The notes below the pieces were generated by a model that saw only the letters and a list, made by a program, of their open reading frames with translations, did no database searches and had not been told where the DNA came from. The position numbers were made by a program, and so were the translations under genes. DNA of 64,000 nucleotides, from contig JAFWLM010000080.1 of assembly GCA_017511045.1 (NCBI GenBank), positions 1 to 64,000 on the forward strand. Reading direction: 5' to 3'. Source of the DNA: Lachnospiraceae bacterium. Lineage in GTDB: Bacteria; Bacillota; Clostridia; Lachnospirales; Lachnospiraceae. This document shows, one piece after another, positions 54,315 to 61,984 of the stretch (positions are counted from its first letter, which is position 1; each line of letters opens with the position of its first letter).

Positions 54315-54343
54315 ATTATATAGGATTTGACGGAAGAAAACAA
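54315..54343 (-). promoter_or_regulatory. Promoter of mntP, leaderless geometry
   Basis: TTGTTT (54338-54343) and TATAAT (54315-54320) are 17 bases apart on the minus strand. The predicted start lies zero to three bases before GTG 54305. Confidence 0.75.
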
Positions 54344-54355
54344 TTCACTTATGAT
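54327..54355 (+). promoter_or_regulatory. Promoter of rqcH
   Basis: TTGACG (54327-54332) and TATGAT (54350-54355) are 17 bases apart on the plus strand. It overlaps the mntP promoter by 17 bases, so both can hardly be occupied at once. Confidence 0.7.
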
Positions 54356-54409
54356 GTTACAGGATAATTTTCCAAAAACTCGATAAAGAATATACAAAGG
54401 GCTTACTTT

Positions 54410-56161
54410 ATGGCATTTGATGGCAGCGTTGTTGCTTGTTTAAAAGAAGAACTGAATAGAAAAGTCTTAGACGGACGGATCCTCAAAGTCGCCCAACCGG
54501 AGAAGGATGAGCTGATCTTAACGATCAAAAAAGACGGAACGCAGCACCGCCTTATGATCAGTGTGAACCCTTCTCTGCCACTTATGTATTTAACAGAGAA
54601 AAACTCCGCTTCTCCTTTAAAGGCACCGGCTTTTTGCATGCTTTTAAGGAAACATCTGCAGAATGGACGCATCAGCGCGATCGAACAGCCTTCTTTAGAG
54701 CGTATCCTGCATTTTCATATTGAGCATTTTAATGAGATGGGAGATCTGTGCACCAGCATTTTGACTGTTGAGCTGATGGGAAAACACAGTAATATCATTT
54801 TCCGGGACGGCACAAAGATTCTGGATTCCATCAAGCATGTCTCTGCTTTTATGAGTTCCGTCCGTGAGGTCCTTCCAGGAAGGGAATACTTTATCCCATT
54901 TGAAGGAGAAAAGTCGGATCCTTTGAACTCCTCTGCAGAAGAATTGCAAAAACTTTTTGAATCGCAGCCTGCTGCGAAGACGGTAGTGAAAACACTTTAT
55001 ACATCCTATACCGGTATCAGTCCGGTCTTTGCAGAAGAGATCGCCTATCAGGCAGGCATTGATTCTGCACGTCCGATCCAATCCTTAAATCCAGAGGAAC
55101 TACACTTCCTCTGGACTTCGTTTTCTTCTTCCATGCAGAAAATCAGAGACTGTGCCTTTGCACCGAATATTGTCTATGAAAAGGAGATCCCCTCCTTCTA
55201 CGGTCCATTCCACTACGAGATCTATAAAGGACAAAAAACAGAAGATTACGAAAGCATCTCTGCTCTGCTTTATGATTACTATGCAAAGAAAAAGACGGTC
55301 ACGGATATGCGCCAGAAAACAGCGGATCTCCGCCAGATCGTACAGACTCTGCTGAATAAAGATTACAAAAAATATGATCTTCAGCTGAAGCAGCTCAAAG
55401 ATACAGAAAAGAAAGATAAATACCAGCTTTACGGAGAACTGATCACGGCATATGGGTATAACGTTCCCGAAAGCTCTACCTCCATGAAAGCGGAAAATTA
55501 CCATACCGGGGAAGAGATCACGATCCCGTTAGATCCTATGCTCTCTCCGATCGATAACGGGAAAAAATATTTTGAAAAGTATTCCAAGCTGAAGCGGACA
55601 GCAGAGGCTTTGAATGAGATCATTGTGCAGACGAAGACAGAGATCGACCATTTAGAATCTATTTCCGCCTCCCTGGATACCGTGCAGGATGAAGCGGATG
55701 CAGTGGAGCTGAAAAAAGAAATGATCGAATCCGGCTATATCAAGTACAAAGGTAAATATAATGCGAAAAAGGAAGCCGGAAAAGCGATCAAGTCTTCTCC
55801 ACTCCACTTTATCTCCTCGGACGGCTTTGATATCTATGTCGGAAAGAACAACTATCAGAATGAATATATTTCCTTTAAACTGGCGGACGGCGGTGACTGG
55901 TGGTTTCACGCAAAGAACCTTCCCGGCTCTCATGTGATCGTAAAGACAAACGGAAAAGAACTTCCGGATAAGACATTTGAAGAAGCGGCTTCTCTTGCTG
56001 CGCATTTTTCCAAGGCTGAAGGTGCTCCGAAAGTGGAGATCGATTATGTTCAAAGAAAGCATTTAAAAAAGCCCGCTGGTGCCAAGCCGGGCTATGTGAT
56101 CTATCATACAAACTATTCCATGTCAGCGGAAACGGATATCTCCGGAATCAGGGAAGCCTGA
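54410..56161 (+). CDS. rqcH: NFACT-family protein RqcH (Rqc2 homologue)
   Basis: The 583-residue protein has the NFACT-N domain (MAFDGSVVACLKEELN...GRILKV, PSxxxMLLRKHL region), a central coiled coil (about 290-440) and the C-terminal NFACT-R domain (DGFDIYVGKNNYQNEYISFKLA, DWWFHAKNLPGSHVIVK). RqcH binds stalled 50S subunits with peptidyl-tRNA and adds alanine tails that mark the chain for breakdown; older annotations call it fibronectin-binding protein. ATG 54410 follows AAAGGG at ten bases. Confidence 0.94.
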   Translation: MAFDGSVVACLKEELNRKVLDGRILKVAQPEKDELILTIKKDGTQHRLMISVNPSLPLMYLTEKNSASPLKAPAFCMLLRKHLQNGRISAIEQPSLERILHFHIEHFNEMGDLCTSILTVELMGKHSNIIFRDGTKILDSIKHVSAFMSSVREVLPGREYFIPFEGEKSDPLNSSAEELQKLFESQPAAKTVVKTLYTSYTGISPVFAEEIAYQAGIDSARPIQSLNPEELHFLWTSFSSSMQKIRDCAFAPNIVYEKEIPSFYGPFHYEIYKGQKTEDYESISALLYDYYAKKKTVTDMRQKTADLRQIVQTLLNKDYKKYDLQLKQLKDTEKKDKYQLYGELITAYGYNVPESSTSMKAENYHTGEEITIPLDPMLSPIDNGKKYFEKYSKLKRTAEALNEIIVQTKTEIDHLESISASLDTVQDEADAVELKKEMIESGYIKYKGKYNAKKEAGKAIKSSPLHFISSDGFDIYVGKNNYQNEYISFKLADGGDWWFHAKNLPGSHVIVKTNGKELPDKTFEEAASLAAHFSKAEGAPKVEIDYVQRKHLKKPAGAKPGYVIYHTNYSMSAETDISGIREA

Positions 56162-56201
56162 AAAGCAAATAAACTCTCCGGATCCATTGATCAGCTCTGT
56201 A

Positions 56202-57263
56202 TCATTTTAACAGCAGGATCTTCTCAGAAGGAAGACAAACATCCAGATATTCTGAACGGATCTCATTCCATCGTTCTTTGTTCAGATCGACAAGAATATA
56301 GCGTTCCCCTTCTTTTCCATCCGGACGCAGCATGATGGAACAGGAAAACGGATTTTCAATTTCTCCGATCACCTTGCAGTGAAAAGCATTTTCTGCAGAG
56401 GCTTGATGGTCTCCATTGTGACGCAGGAGCTTAACATCATGCATACGGATGCCGACTCCTCTGAAATCTTCCGGTATCTCTCCTACAGACAATTCAATTC
56501 CCCAATCTTTGGCAAAAACTCTGTTCGGAGAAAGGATCTCAGCGTCCGAAATATTCTTGCAGCCCGTTAGGATCGCACCGCCAATCGTAGACGGGTCTTT
56601 AAACACTTCATGTTTCTCACCCATTGTTTTCAAATGCCCGTTTTCCATGACTGCAATCTTATCCGTAAGACGGAAGACTTCATCCCTGTCATGAGAGACA
56701 AAAAGGACCGTTTTTCCAAAGTCATTTATTATGTTTTCCACCTGGCGTTCCGTGTGGAACCTTAAATGTGCATCCAGGGCGGAAAATGGTTCATCCAGCA
56801 AAAGGACCTGCGGCTCATTGACCAGGATCCTTGCAAGTGCACAGCGCTGTTGCTGACCGCCGGAAAGCATAGAAGGCTTCTTATTCTCACATCCGTTTAA
56901 GTGGAGACGGTCGATGATCGCGAGAGCCTTCTGTCTCTTTTCCTGTCTGTTCCCTTCTCTTACGCCGCACATGACGTTCTGAAGTGCTGTCATATTCGGG
57001 AATAAGGCATACTGCTGGAACTGATAGCCGACTTTTCTATTCTGCGGTTTCAGGTTGATGTGTTTTTCCGAATCAAACAGGACCACATCGTCCAAAACAA
57101 CACGTCCCCGATCCGGTGTCTCAATTCCTGCAATACACTTCAGCGTCATGCTTTTTCCGCAGCCCGAAGCACCCAGGATCGCAAGCATCCCTTCTGCAGT
57201 TTCAAACTTCACCTGCAGTTCAAAGTTCCCTAATCTTTTTTGGATATCAACAGAAAGAGCCAT
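56202..57263 (-). CDS. modC: Molybdate ABC transporter ATPase
   Basis: The 353-residue protein has Walker A LGASGCGKS near 31-39, the signature LSGGQQQRCALARIL, Walker B VLLLDEPFSALD and a switch histidine (VSHDRDE), followed by a C-terminal TOBE-type domain from about 250 that may bind oxyanion. It powers ModB. Its ATG lies one base after the modB stop. The assignment to molybdate rests on the neighbouring modA, modB and cofactor genes. Confidence 0.92.
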   Translation of the reverse strand: MALSVDIQKRLGNFELQVKFETAEGMLAILGASGCGKSMTLKCIAGIETPDRGRVVLDDVVLFDSEKHINLKPQNRKVGYQFQQYALFPNMTALQNVMCGVREGNRQEKRQKALAIIDRLHLNGCENKKPSMLSGGQQQRCALARILVNEPQVLLLDEPFSALDAHLRFHTERQVENIINDFGKTVLFVSHDRDEVFRLTDKIAVMENGHLKTMGEKHEVFKDPSTIGGAILTGCKNISDAEILSPNRVFAKDWGIELSVGEIPEDFRGVGIRMHDVKLLRHNGDHQASAENAFHCKVIGEIENPFSCSIMLRPDGKEGERYILVDLNKERWNEIRSEYLDVCLPSEKILLLK

Positions 57264-57264
57264 C

Positions 57265-57939
57265 CTACGCAGTCACCCCTTTCTGTTTTTCTCTCCGTTC
57301 CAGAAGATTGACCGCTAACAGTACAATCGCTGAAATCGCAATATTGATCAGGACCCATTTAAAGGCCTCCGCATCCTGGTTATTCTTCCAAAGTGCATAG
57401 ACGGTCGTTGAGATCGTTGCGGTATGTCCCGGAATATAGCCGGCGATCATGCTGGTTGCCCCATATTCACCTAAAGCTCTTGCAAAAGCAAGAACGCAGC
57501 CTGCAATGATCCCCTGCTTACAGTACGGAAGTCTGATACGCCAGAAAATAAAGGAATTGGATAGCCCAAGCGTCTGTCCGGAATACATTAATGTATTATC
57601 AAAGGATTCAAAAGCTCCTCTTGCAGTTCTGTACATCAGCGGAAAGATCACGACCACAGTAACAATGATCGCAGACCACCAGGTCATTGGGATCGTAAAT
57701 CCAAATGCAGCCAGAAAGAATTTTCCAAGAACACGTCTCGGTCCCACCAGCCTCAGCACAAGATAGCCGACAACAGTAGGCGGAAGGACCAAAGGCAGAG
57801 TCAGGATCACATCCAGGATCCCCTTGAGCACCCTTGGAACCTTTGCAATATAATATGCAAAAAACAGACCGAGGAAAAAAACGACCACGGTACTGATCAA
57901 AGCAATCCTTATGGAATTCCAAAGCGGGAATAAATTCAT
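57265..57939 (-). CDS. modB: Molybdate ABC transporter permease
   Basis: The 224-residue membrane protein has about five helices and the ModB/CysTW loop motif ARALGEYGATSMIAG, the contact point for the ATPase. Together with ModA and ModC it imports molybdate or tungstate. It is separated from modA by 90 bases that hold a strong hairpin. Confidence 0.93.
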   Translation of the reverse strand: MNLFPLWNSIRIALISTVVVFFLGLFFAYYIAKVPRVLKGILDVILTLPLVLPPTVVGYLVLRLVGPRRVLGKFFLAAFGFTIPMTWWSAIIVTVVVIFPLMYRTARGAFESFDNTLMYSGQTLGLSNSFIFWRIRLPYCKQGIIAGCVLAFARALGEYGATSMIAGYIPGHTATISTTVYALWKNNQDAEAFKWVLINIAISAIVLLAVNLLERREKQKGVTA

Positions 57940-57962
57940 ATTTACTCTTGTCTATCAAAGTT

Positions 57963-57998
57963 CCTGCGGCATTTGCTGCGCAGCGTAAATGCCGCAGG
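57963..57998 (-). promoter_or_regulatory. Strong hairpin between modA and modB
   Basis: Perfect 12-base arms CCTGCGGCATTT and AAATGCCGCAGG enclose 12 bases that include the palindrome GCTGCGCAGC. There is no T run. Its likely effect is to stabilise modA mRNA so that the binding protein exceeds the permease. Confidence 0.7.
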
Positions 57999-58029
57999 TA
58001 AGGGAATAAAAACAGTTAAAGCTTATTGT

Positions 58030-58911
58030 TTATTTTAAAGTTGAAAAACCAACCGATTCAAAGATTGCGCCGGCATCAACGCCCTGAAGGTACTCAAGGA
58101 ATGCAGCTGCAACTTCAGCATTCGTTCCTGTGCTGATCAAAGCTGCCGGATAAATCACTTTTCCTCCGGTCATTTCTTCTGTAGCGGTATCCACTGCAGT
58201 CAGACCAGCAGAATATGCATCAGAGCCGTAGATCACGCCTGCTTTTGCAGTTCCTTCGCTGATTGCTGAGGTTACGCCTTTCACATCTTCTCCATAGGTG
58301 ATCTTTCCTAATAAAGCGAGTTCTTCTTCATTCAGCCCTAAGAATGCAAAGATCTTCTGTGTATATGCGCCTACAGGAACAGATTCGCCACCCATTGCAA
58401 AGAGGAAATCCGGCTGAGCAAAGCTTTCTTTAAGGTCATCAAAAGAATTGATGTTTGCAGGGTTTCCTTCCGGTACTGCAAGGACACATTTGTTCTCTAA
58501 CAGATCCAGTCTGGTTCCCTGAACAACAAAGTCGCTTCCGTCAGTGTTCACTTCAGGATCTGCTGTGATATCGATCTGGTTCATCTGCTTGGAAGCTGCA
58601 GAAACGAAAAGATCACATGCTGCCCCTTCTTTGATCTGGTCTACCAGAGTTCCGGAAGAGCCATAGTTTGCAGTGACTGTAACTCCCGGATGAGCTTCCT
58701 GGAATTTTGCAATGATCTGATTCATAGACTCTGTCAGGGATGCTGCTGCAAATACATTGATCTCGCCGGAAAGTGTATCTGCAGCCGGTACTGCAGCTGC
58801 GCCGGAACCTGCTGCAGAGCCTTTAGGTGCATCAGATGAACTGTTTCCGCATGCTGCCAGTAAAGATACACATAAAAGTGCAGATAGTAATAAAGCAATT
58901 ATTTTTTTCAT
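58030..58911 (-). CDS. modA: Molybdate-binding lipoprotein
   Basis: The 293-residue protein begins with a lipoprotein signal ending in the lipobox LLAAC (C21) and a Ser/Gly/Ala-rich spacer. The ModA-type binding domain follows: INVFAAASLTESMNQI, YGSSGTLVDQI and FVSAASKQMNQI, where the oxyanion-binding serines lie. It delivers molybdate to ModB-ModC. It follows moaC after 130 bases in which I recognise no molybdenum-cofactor riboswitch. Confidence 0.94.
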   Translation of the reverse strand: MKKIIALLLSALLCVSLLAACGNSSSDAPKGSAAGSGAAAVPAADTLSGEINVFAAASLTESMNQIIAKFQEAHPGVTVTANYGSSGTLVDQIKEGAACDLFVSAASKQMNQIDITADPEVNTDGSDFVVQGTRLDLLENKCVLAVPEGNPANINSFDDLKESFAQPDFLFAMGGESVPVGAYTQKIFAFLGLNEEELALLGKITYGEDVKGVTSAISEGTAKAGVIYGSDAYSAGLTAVDTATEEMTGGKVIYPAALISTGTNAEVAAAFLEYLQGVDAGAIFESVGFSTLK

Positions 58912-59041
58912 AGTTTTCTCCTTGTCTTACGGCGACAGAAACTAAACCCGTTCACTCGGATTTTTTCCGTCTTTCAGTTTTCATGTTGTTTATTTAAGAC
59001 CCGGAGCTGCGCGCATTGCTCGAGTAAAAATACTTGTCCGT

Positions 59042-59524
59042 TTAGCTTTCTTTATATTGATAGTGGCCGCTTTTTCCACCGTCTTTTTCCAGGAGATAAA
59101 TGTCTGAGATCCTGATATCCCGCTGGACGGCCTTACACATATCGTAGATCGTAAGGGCCGCGATCGATGCAGCACTCATTGCCTCCATCTCAATTCCTGT
59201 TTTCCCATCACATTTTGCAGTGGAAATGATCTTGATCGAACAGTCGCTGTCATTCATTTCAAATGCGATATCCACATTCGTGATCTGGATCGGATGGCAC
59301 ATCGGGATGATATCCGGCGTCCGTTTCGCACCCATGATACCTGCGACCTGTGCAACCTGAAGGACATCACCTTTTTTCATCTTGCCTTCTTTGATCAATG
59401 CATAGGTATCTGCATTCACTGTAACCGTTGCTGTAGCTTTCGCGATCCGTGTCGTAATCTCTTTTTCCGACACATCGACCATCCTGGCTCTTCCCTCTTC
59501 ATTAAAATGTGTTAATTCACTCAT
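59042..59524 (-). CDS. moaC: Cyclic pyranopterin monophosphate synthase MoaC
   Basis: I start at ATG 59524 (160 residues, MSELTHFNEEGRARMVDVS), as in the family; the frame open to 59572 adds 16 foreign residues. The MoaC motifs HFNEEGRARMVDVS, IPMCHPIQI and the active-site KCDGKTGIEMEA.. are intact. With MoaA it makes the first pterin intermediate of the molybdenum cofactor. Confidence 0.95.
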   Translation of the reverse strand: MSELTHFNEEGRARMVDVSEKEITTRIAKATATVTVNADTYALIKEGKMKKGDVLQVAQVAGIMGAKRTPDIIPMCHPIQITNVDIAFEMNDSDCSIKIISTAKCDGKTGIEMEAMSAASIAALTIYDMCKAVQRDIRISDIYLLEKDGGKSGHYQYKES

Positions 59525-59597
59525 AAACGTCTCTCTATTCTTTCTTCCAACTATCTTTAAACCGTTTATCATGAAATCAATGCGGATTTCTGATCAA

Positions 59598-60557
59598 TCA
59601 GCCGCCGATCTGACTCATGCCTCTCTGTGAACTGCTTGGGTTTTCATATCCCAAATCGTAGTTTTCAGGCTTATTGCTGATCTCTTTCGAAATTGCAGCT
59701 TTTAACTCTTCTCCATGGAGACCCCGGATCGGCGTCTCCTTTTTCGAGTGCAGGCAGGCCTTGAGCTTTCCGTCAGCTGTCAAACGGAGTCTGTTGCATT
59801 TTGAGCAGAAATGATGATTCACAGGACTGATCAGTCCGATCGTTCCTTTATAGCCCTCTTTCTGATACAGCTTTGCAACGCCGCTTTCCCCGATGAACTT
59901 CAGTTCAGGAGCTTTCTCCAGTACCGTTTCATTCGGAAGAAAACATTCTTTTCCCCAGGAAGCAGCCTCCCCGATCGGCATCAGTTCGATAAAACGGATC
60001 TGATAATCATTGTCTTTCGTCAGTTCCACAAAATCCGTGATCTCATCATCATTCCATCCTCCGATCAGAACAGCATTCAGCTTGGTATTTTCAAACCCTG
60101 CCTTTTTCGCTGCCTCAAACCCTTCAAAAAGATCATCCACCGGATGTTCACTGAAGCTGCATCTGCTCAGTTCCTTGTATTTTTCGTTCTGCAACGTATC
60201 AATGGAGATATTTAAACGGTCAACTCCGGCTGCCCGCAGGTCGTCTGCATACTTTGTCAGGAGCAGTCCGTTGGTCGTAATGCAGAGTTCTCTGATCCCC
60301 GGGATCTCTGCGATTCGCCTGCAGATATCGATAATTCCACGACGAACCAGAGGTTCTCCGCCAGTCAGGCGAACCTTATTCACCCCCAGCTCCGCACATA
60401 TACCTGCAATCTCCGCAATTTCTTCTACGCTGAGGATCGTTTCATGCGAGAATTTCTCCACACCCTGCTCCGGCATACAGTATCTGCATCTTAAGTTGCA
60501 AAGATCTGTAACCGAGATCCTCAGATAATTGATTTCTCGTTTGTAACTGTCTCTCAT
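59598..60557 (-). CDS. moaA: GTP 3',8-cyclase MoaA
   Basis: The 319-residue radical SAM protein has the N-terminal cluster site CNLRCRYC (20-27), a second C-terminal cluster (FCSKCNRLR...KACLHS) and the double glycine at the C-terminus (QIGG) needed for activity. It starts molybdenum-cofactor synthesis from GTP. It lies 48 bases behind mobB and 73 before moaC. Confidence 0.95.
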   Translation of the reverse strand: MRDSYKREINYLRISVTDLCNLRCRYCMPEQGVEKFSHETILSVEEIAEIAGICAELGVNKVRLTGGEPLVRRGIIDICRRIAEIPGIRELCITTNGLLLTKYADDLRAAGVDRLNISIDTLQNEKYKELSRCSFSEHPVDDLFEGFEAAKKAGFENTKLNAVLIGGWNDDEITDFVELTKDNDYQIRFIELMPIGEAASWGKECFLPNETVLEKAPELKFIGESGVAKLYQKEGYKGTIGLISPVNHHFCSKCNRLRLTADGKLKACLHSKKETPIRGLHGEELKAAISKEISNKPENYDLGYENPSSSQRGMSQIGG

Positions 60558-60605
60558 GGTTCTCTAAGAGGCTCCTTTTCTATCTGCTTTTGAATTGTCT
60601 GAAAC

Positions 60606-61109
60606 TTATAAGTATTCTCCGCTTAAGATATACTCCGCAACTTCTTTATAAGCGGTAAGTTCAAACACGGGAAGGCCGGTGATTTCCTCATCCGTGATCA
60701 CAGCACATAATTCTGACAATGGCAGTGAAAGACCCTTTCCCGTTTCAGCCCGGCTGACGCCGATTTTCGGAAGATCGCTCATGCGGTATCCTTCTACAAT
60801 GATCACGTCATAACTGCCCGGAAGCAGATCGATCATTTCGTGAACATCAGGACAGGAATCGCATCTTTTGATAACAGCGAGTTTTTCTTCACTGGAGATG
60901 GCAACACAATCACTGCCGGCCTCATAGAACCGGTAGGTATCCTTACCTTCTTTGTCCATCTGAAAACGGTGCGCATCATGCTTGATCACGGCAACAGAAA
61001 AACCGCGCCGTTTGATTTCCTTGATCAATTGTTCAATGAAAGTGGTTTTTCCGGAACCGGAAAAGCCAACAAAAGAGATGATTCTTTTTTCGTTATCTAA
61101 AAAACGCAT
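60606..61109 (-). CDS. mobB: Molybdopterin-guanine dinucleotide biosynthesis protein MobB
   Basis: The 167-residue protein has the P-loop GFSGSGKTT at 15-23, the KHDAHRF motif and VEGYR. MobB is a GTP-binding helper in forming the guanine dinucleotide form of the cofactor. It is the first gene of the mobB-moaA-moaC-modA-modB-modC group, preceded by an operator-like palindrome. moaE, moaD, moeA and mobA are not in the window. Confidence 0.9.
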   Translation of the reverse strand: MRFLDNEKRIISFVGFSGSGKTTFIEQLIKEIKRRGFSVAVIKHDAHRFQMDKEGKDTYRFYEAGSDCVAISSEEKLAVIKRCDSCPDVHEMIDLLPGSYDVIIVEGYRMSDLPKIGVSRAETGKGLSLPLSELCAVITDEEITGLPVFELTAYKEVAEYILSGEYL

Positions 61110-61219
61110 CTGTTCTCCTTTTCAAACATGGAAGGCGCCCGCATTTCTTTGGACACCCCGTCCGAGCAGCCATGACAAAAGTTTTAGGCTCTCCCGGATC
61201 GGAGATATTTTATGCTATT

Positions 61220-61248
61220 AAGTTACCACTTTGGTATACCAAAGTCAA
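61220..61248 (-). promoter_or_regulatory. Promoter with perfect palindromic operator before mobB
   Basis: TTGACT (61243-61248) is followed after 17 bases by a weak -10 (TAACTT, 61220-61225). An 18-base perfect palindrome ACTTTGGTATACCAAAGT (61228-61245) fills the spacer and covers half the -35 box, the typical place for a repressor. The GGTATACC core resembles GntR-type operators, but the regulator is not known. Confidence 0.65.
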
Positions 61249-61261
61249 TTCTGAATTATTG

Positions 61262-61981
61262 TTATTGATCACCTGATCTGCAGATCAGACTGATGATATA
61301 CCGTTTGTTTTCACTTACCTTATGGTCAAACTTCTTATCAAAACTGCTAAAGAGCTTGTTTAGAAAAGAACCCCGCCCAAACAGACCGATCAGGCCAAAC
61401 GAATCCGCATGGATGTCTTTAAAAGAGGATAGATCTTCTTTCAGTTCAGAAATTGAAAAGTAGTGCCAGGTGCTGCCCCATTTTCTAAGTTTTTTTCGAA
61501 GGAACATATGGAGACGGCTGCCTTCGAGATTTTCTGCAATAAAGAGATAACCGCCGGGTTTTAATGCTTTTTGGATCTGCTGGATCATCTGCTCAAGCGC
61601 TTTTTGACCTCCGCATTCACCATAAACTGCTCCCATCACCGACTTTAAGCAGATAATGTCGAATTCACCGGTATATGGAATATTAAGCGAGTTTACGATT
61701 TCGTATCGGACTCTGTCTTCCAACCCATATTTTCGGTGTAAGTTTTTTGCGTTTTCCAGTCCGCTCTCATCGATATCAGACCAGACAACATCGCATCCTT
61801 TCAGTGCCCAGAACAAAGAAATGCCCCCATTCCTTCCGCCTAGATCTAATACCTTTGGAGTTTTATTCTCGCTCAAAAACGAAGCCACGAGTTCCGTGGC
61901 TTTGTTATCCCAGAAGTCAAGTGCTCTGGACCAGTTAACGATATCCCATTCTACAATGTCTTTTTGTAATGTTTTTTCCAT
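61262..61981 (-). CDS. Class I SAM-dependent methyltransferase
   Basis: The 239-residue protein has the SAM site KVLDLGGRNGGISLF (motif I, about 43-57), the acidic residue of motif II (WSDIDESG) and PGGYLFIAENLEG near 140. The C-terminal part keeps a long basic segment (MFLRKKLRKWGSTWHYF). The substrate is unknown; small-molecule or lipid methyltransferases have a similar plan. It starts three bases after icd and is probably co-transcribed with it. Confidence 0.85.
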   Translation of the reverse strand: MEKTLQKDIVEWDIVNWSRALDFWDNKATELVASFLSENKTPKVLDLGGRNGGISLFWALKGCDVVWSDIDESGLENAKNLHRKYGLEDRVRYEIVNSLNIPYTGEFDIICLKSVMGAVYGECGGQKALEQMIQQIQKALKPGGYLFIAENLEGSRLHMFLRKKLRKWGSTWHYFSISELKEDLSSFKDIHADSFGLIGLFGRGSFLNKLFSSFDKKFDHKVSENKRYIISLICRSGDQ

Positions 61982-61984
61982 ATG

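Noticed and set aside
58912-59041. Molybdenum-cofactor riboswitch between moaC and modA
   Set aside because: The 130 bases do not show the conserved stems I know for that motif. A covariance search would settle it.
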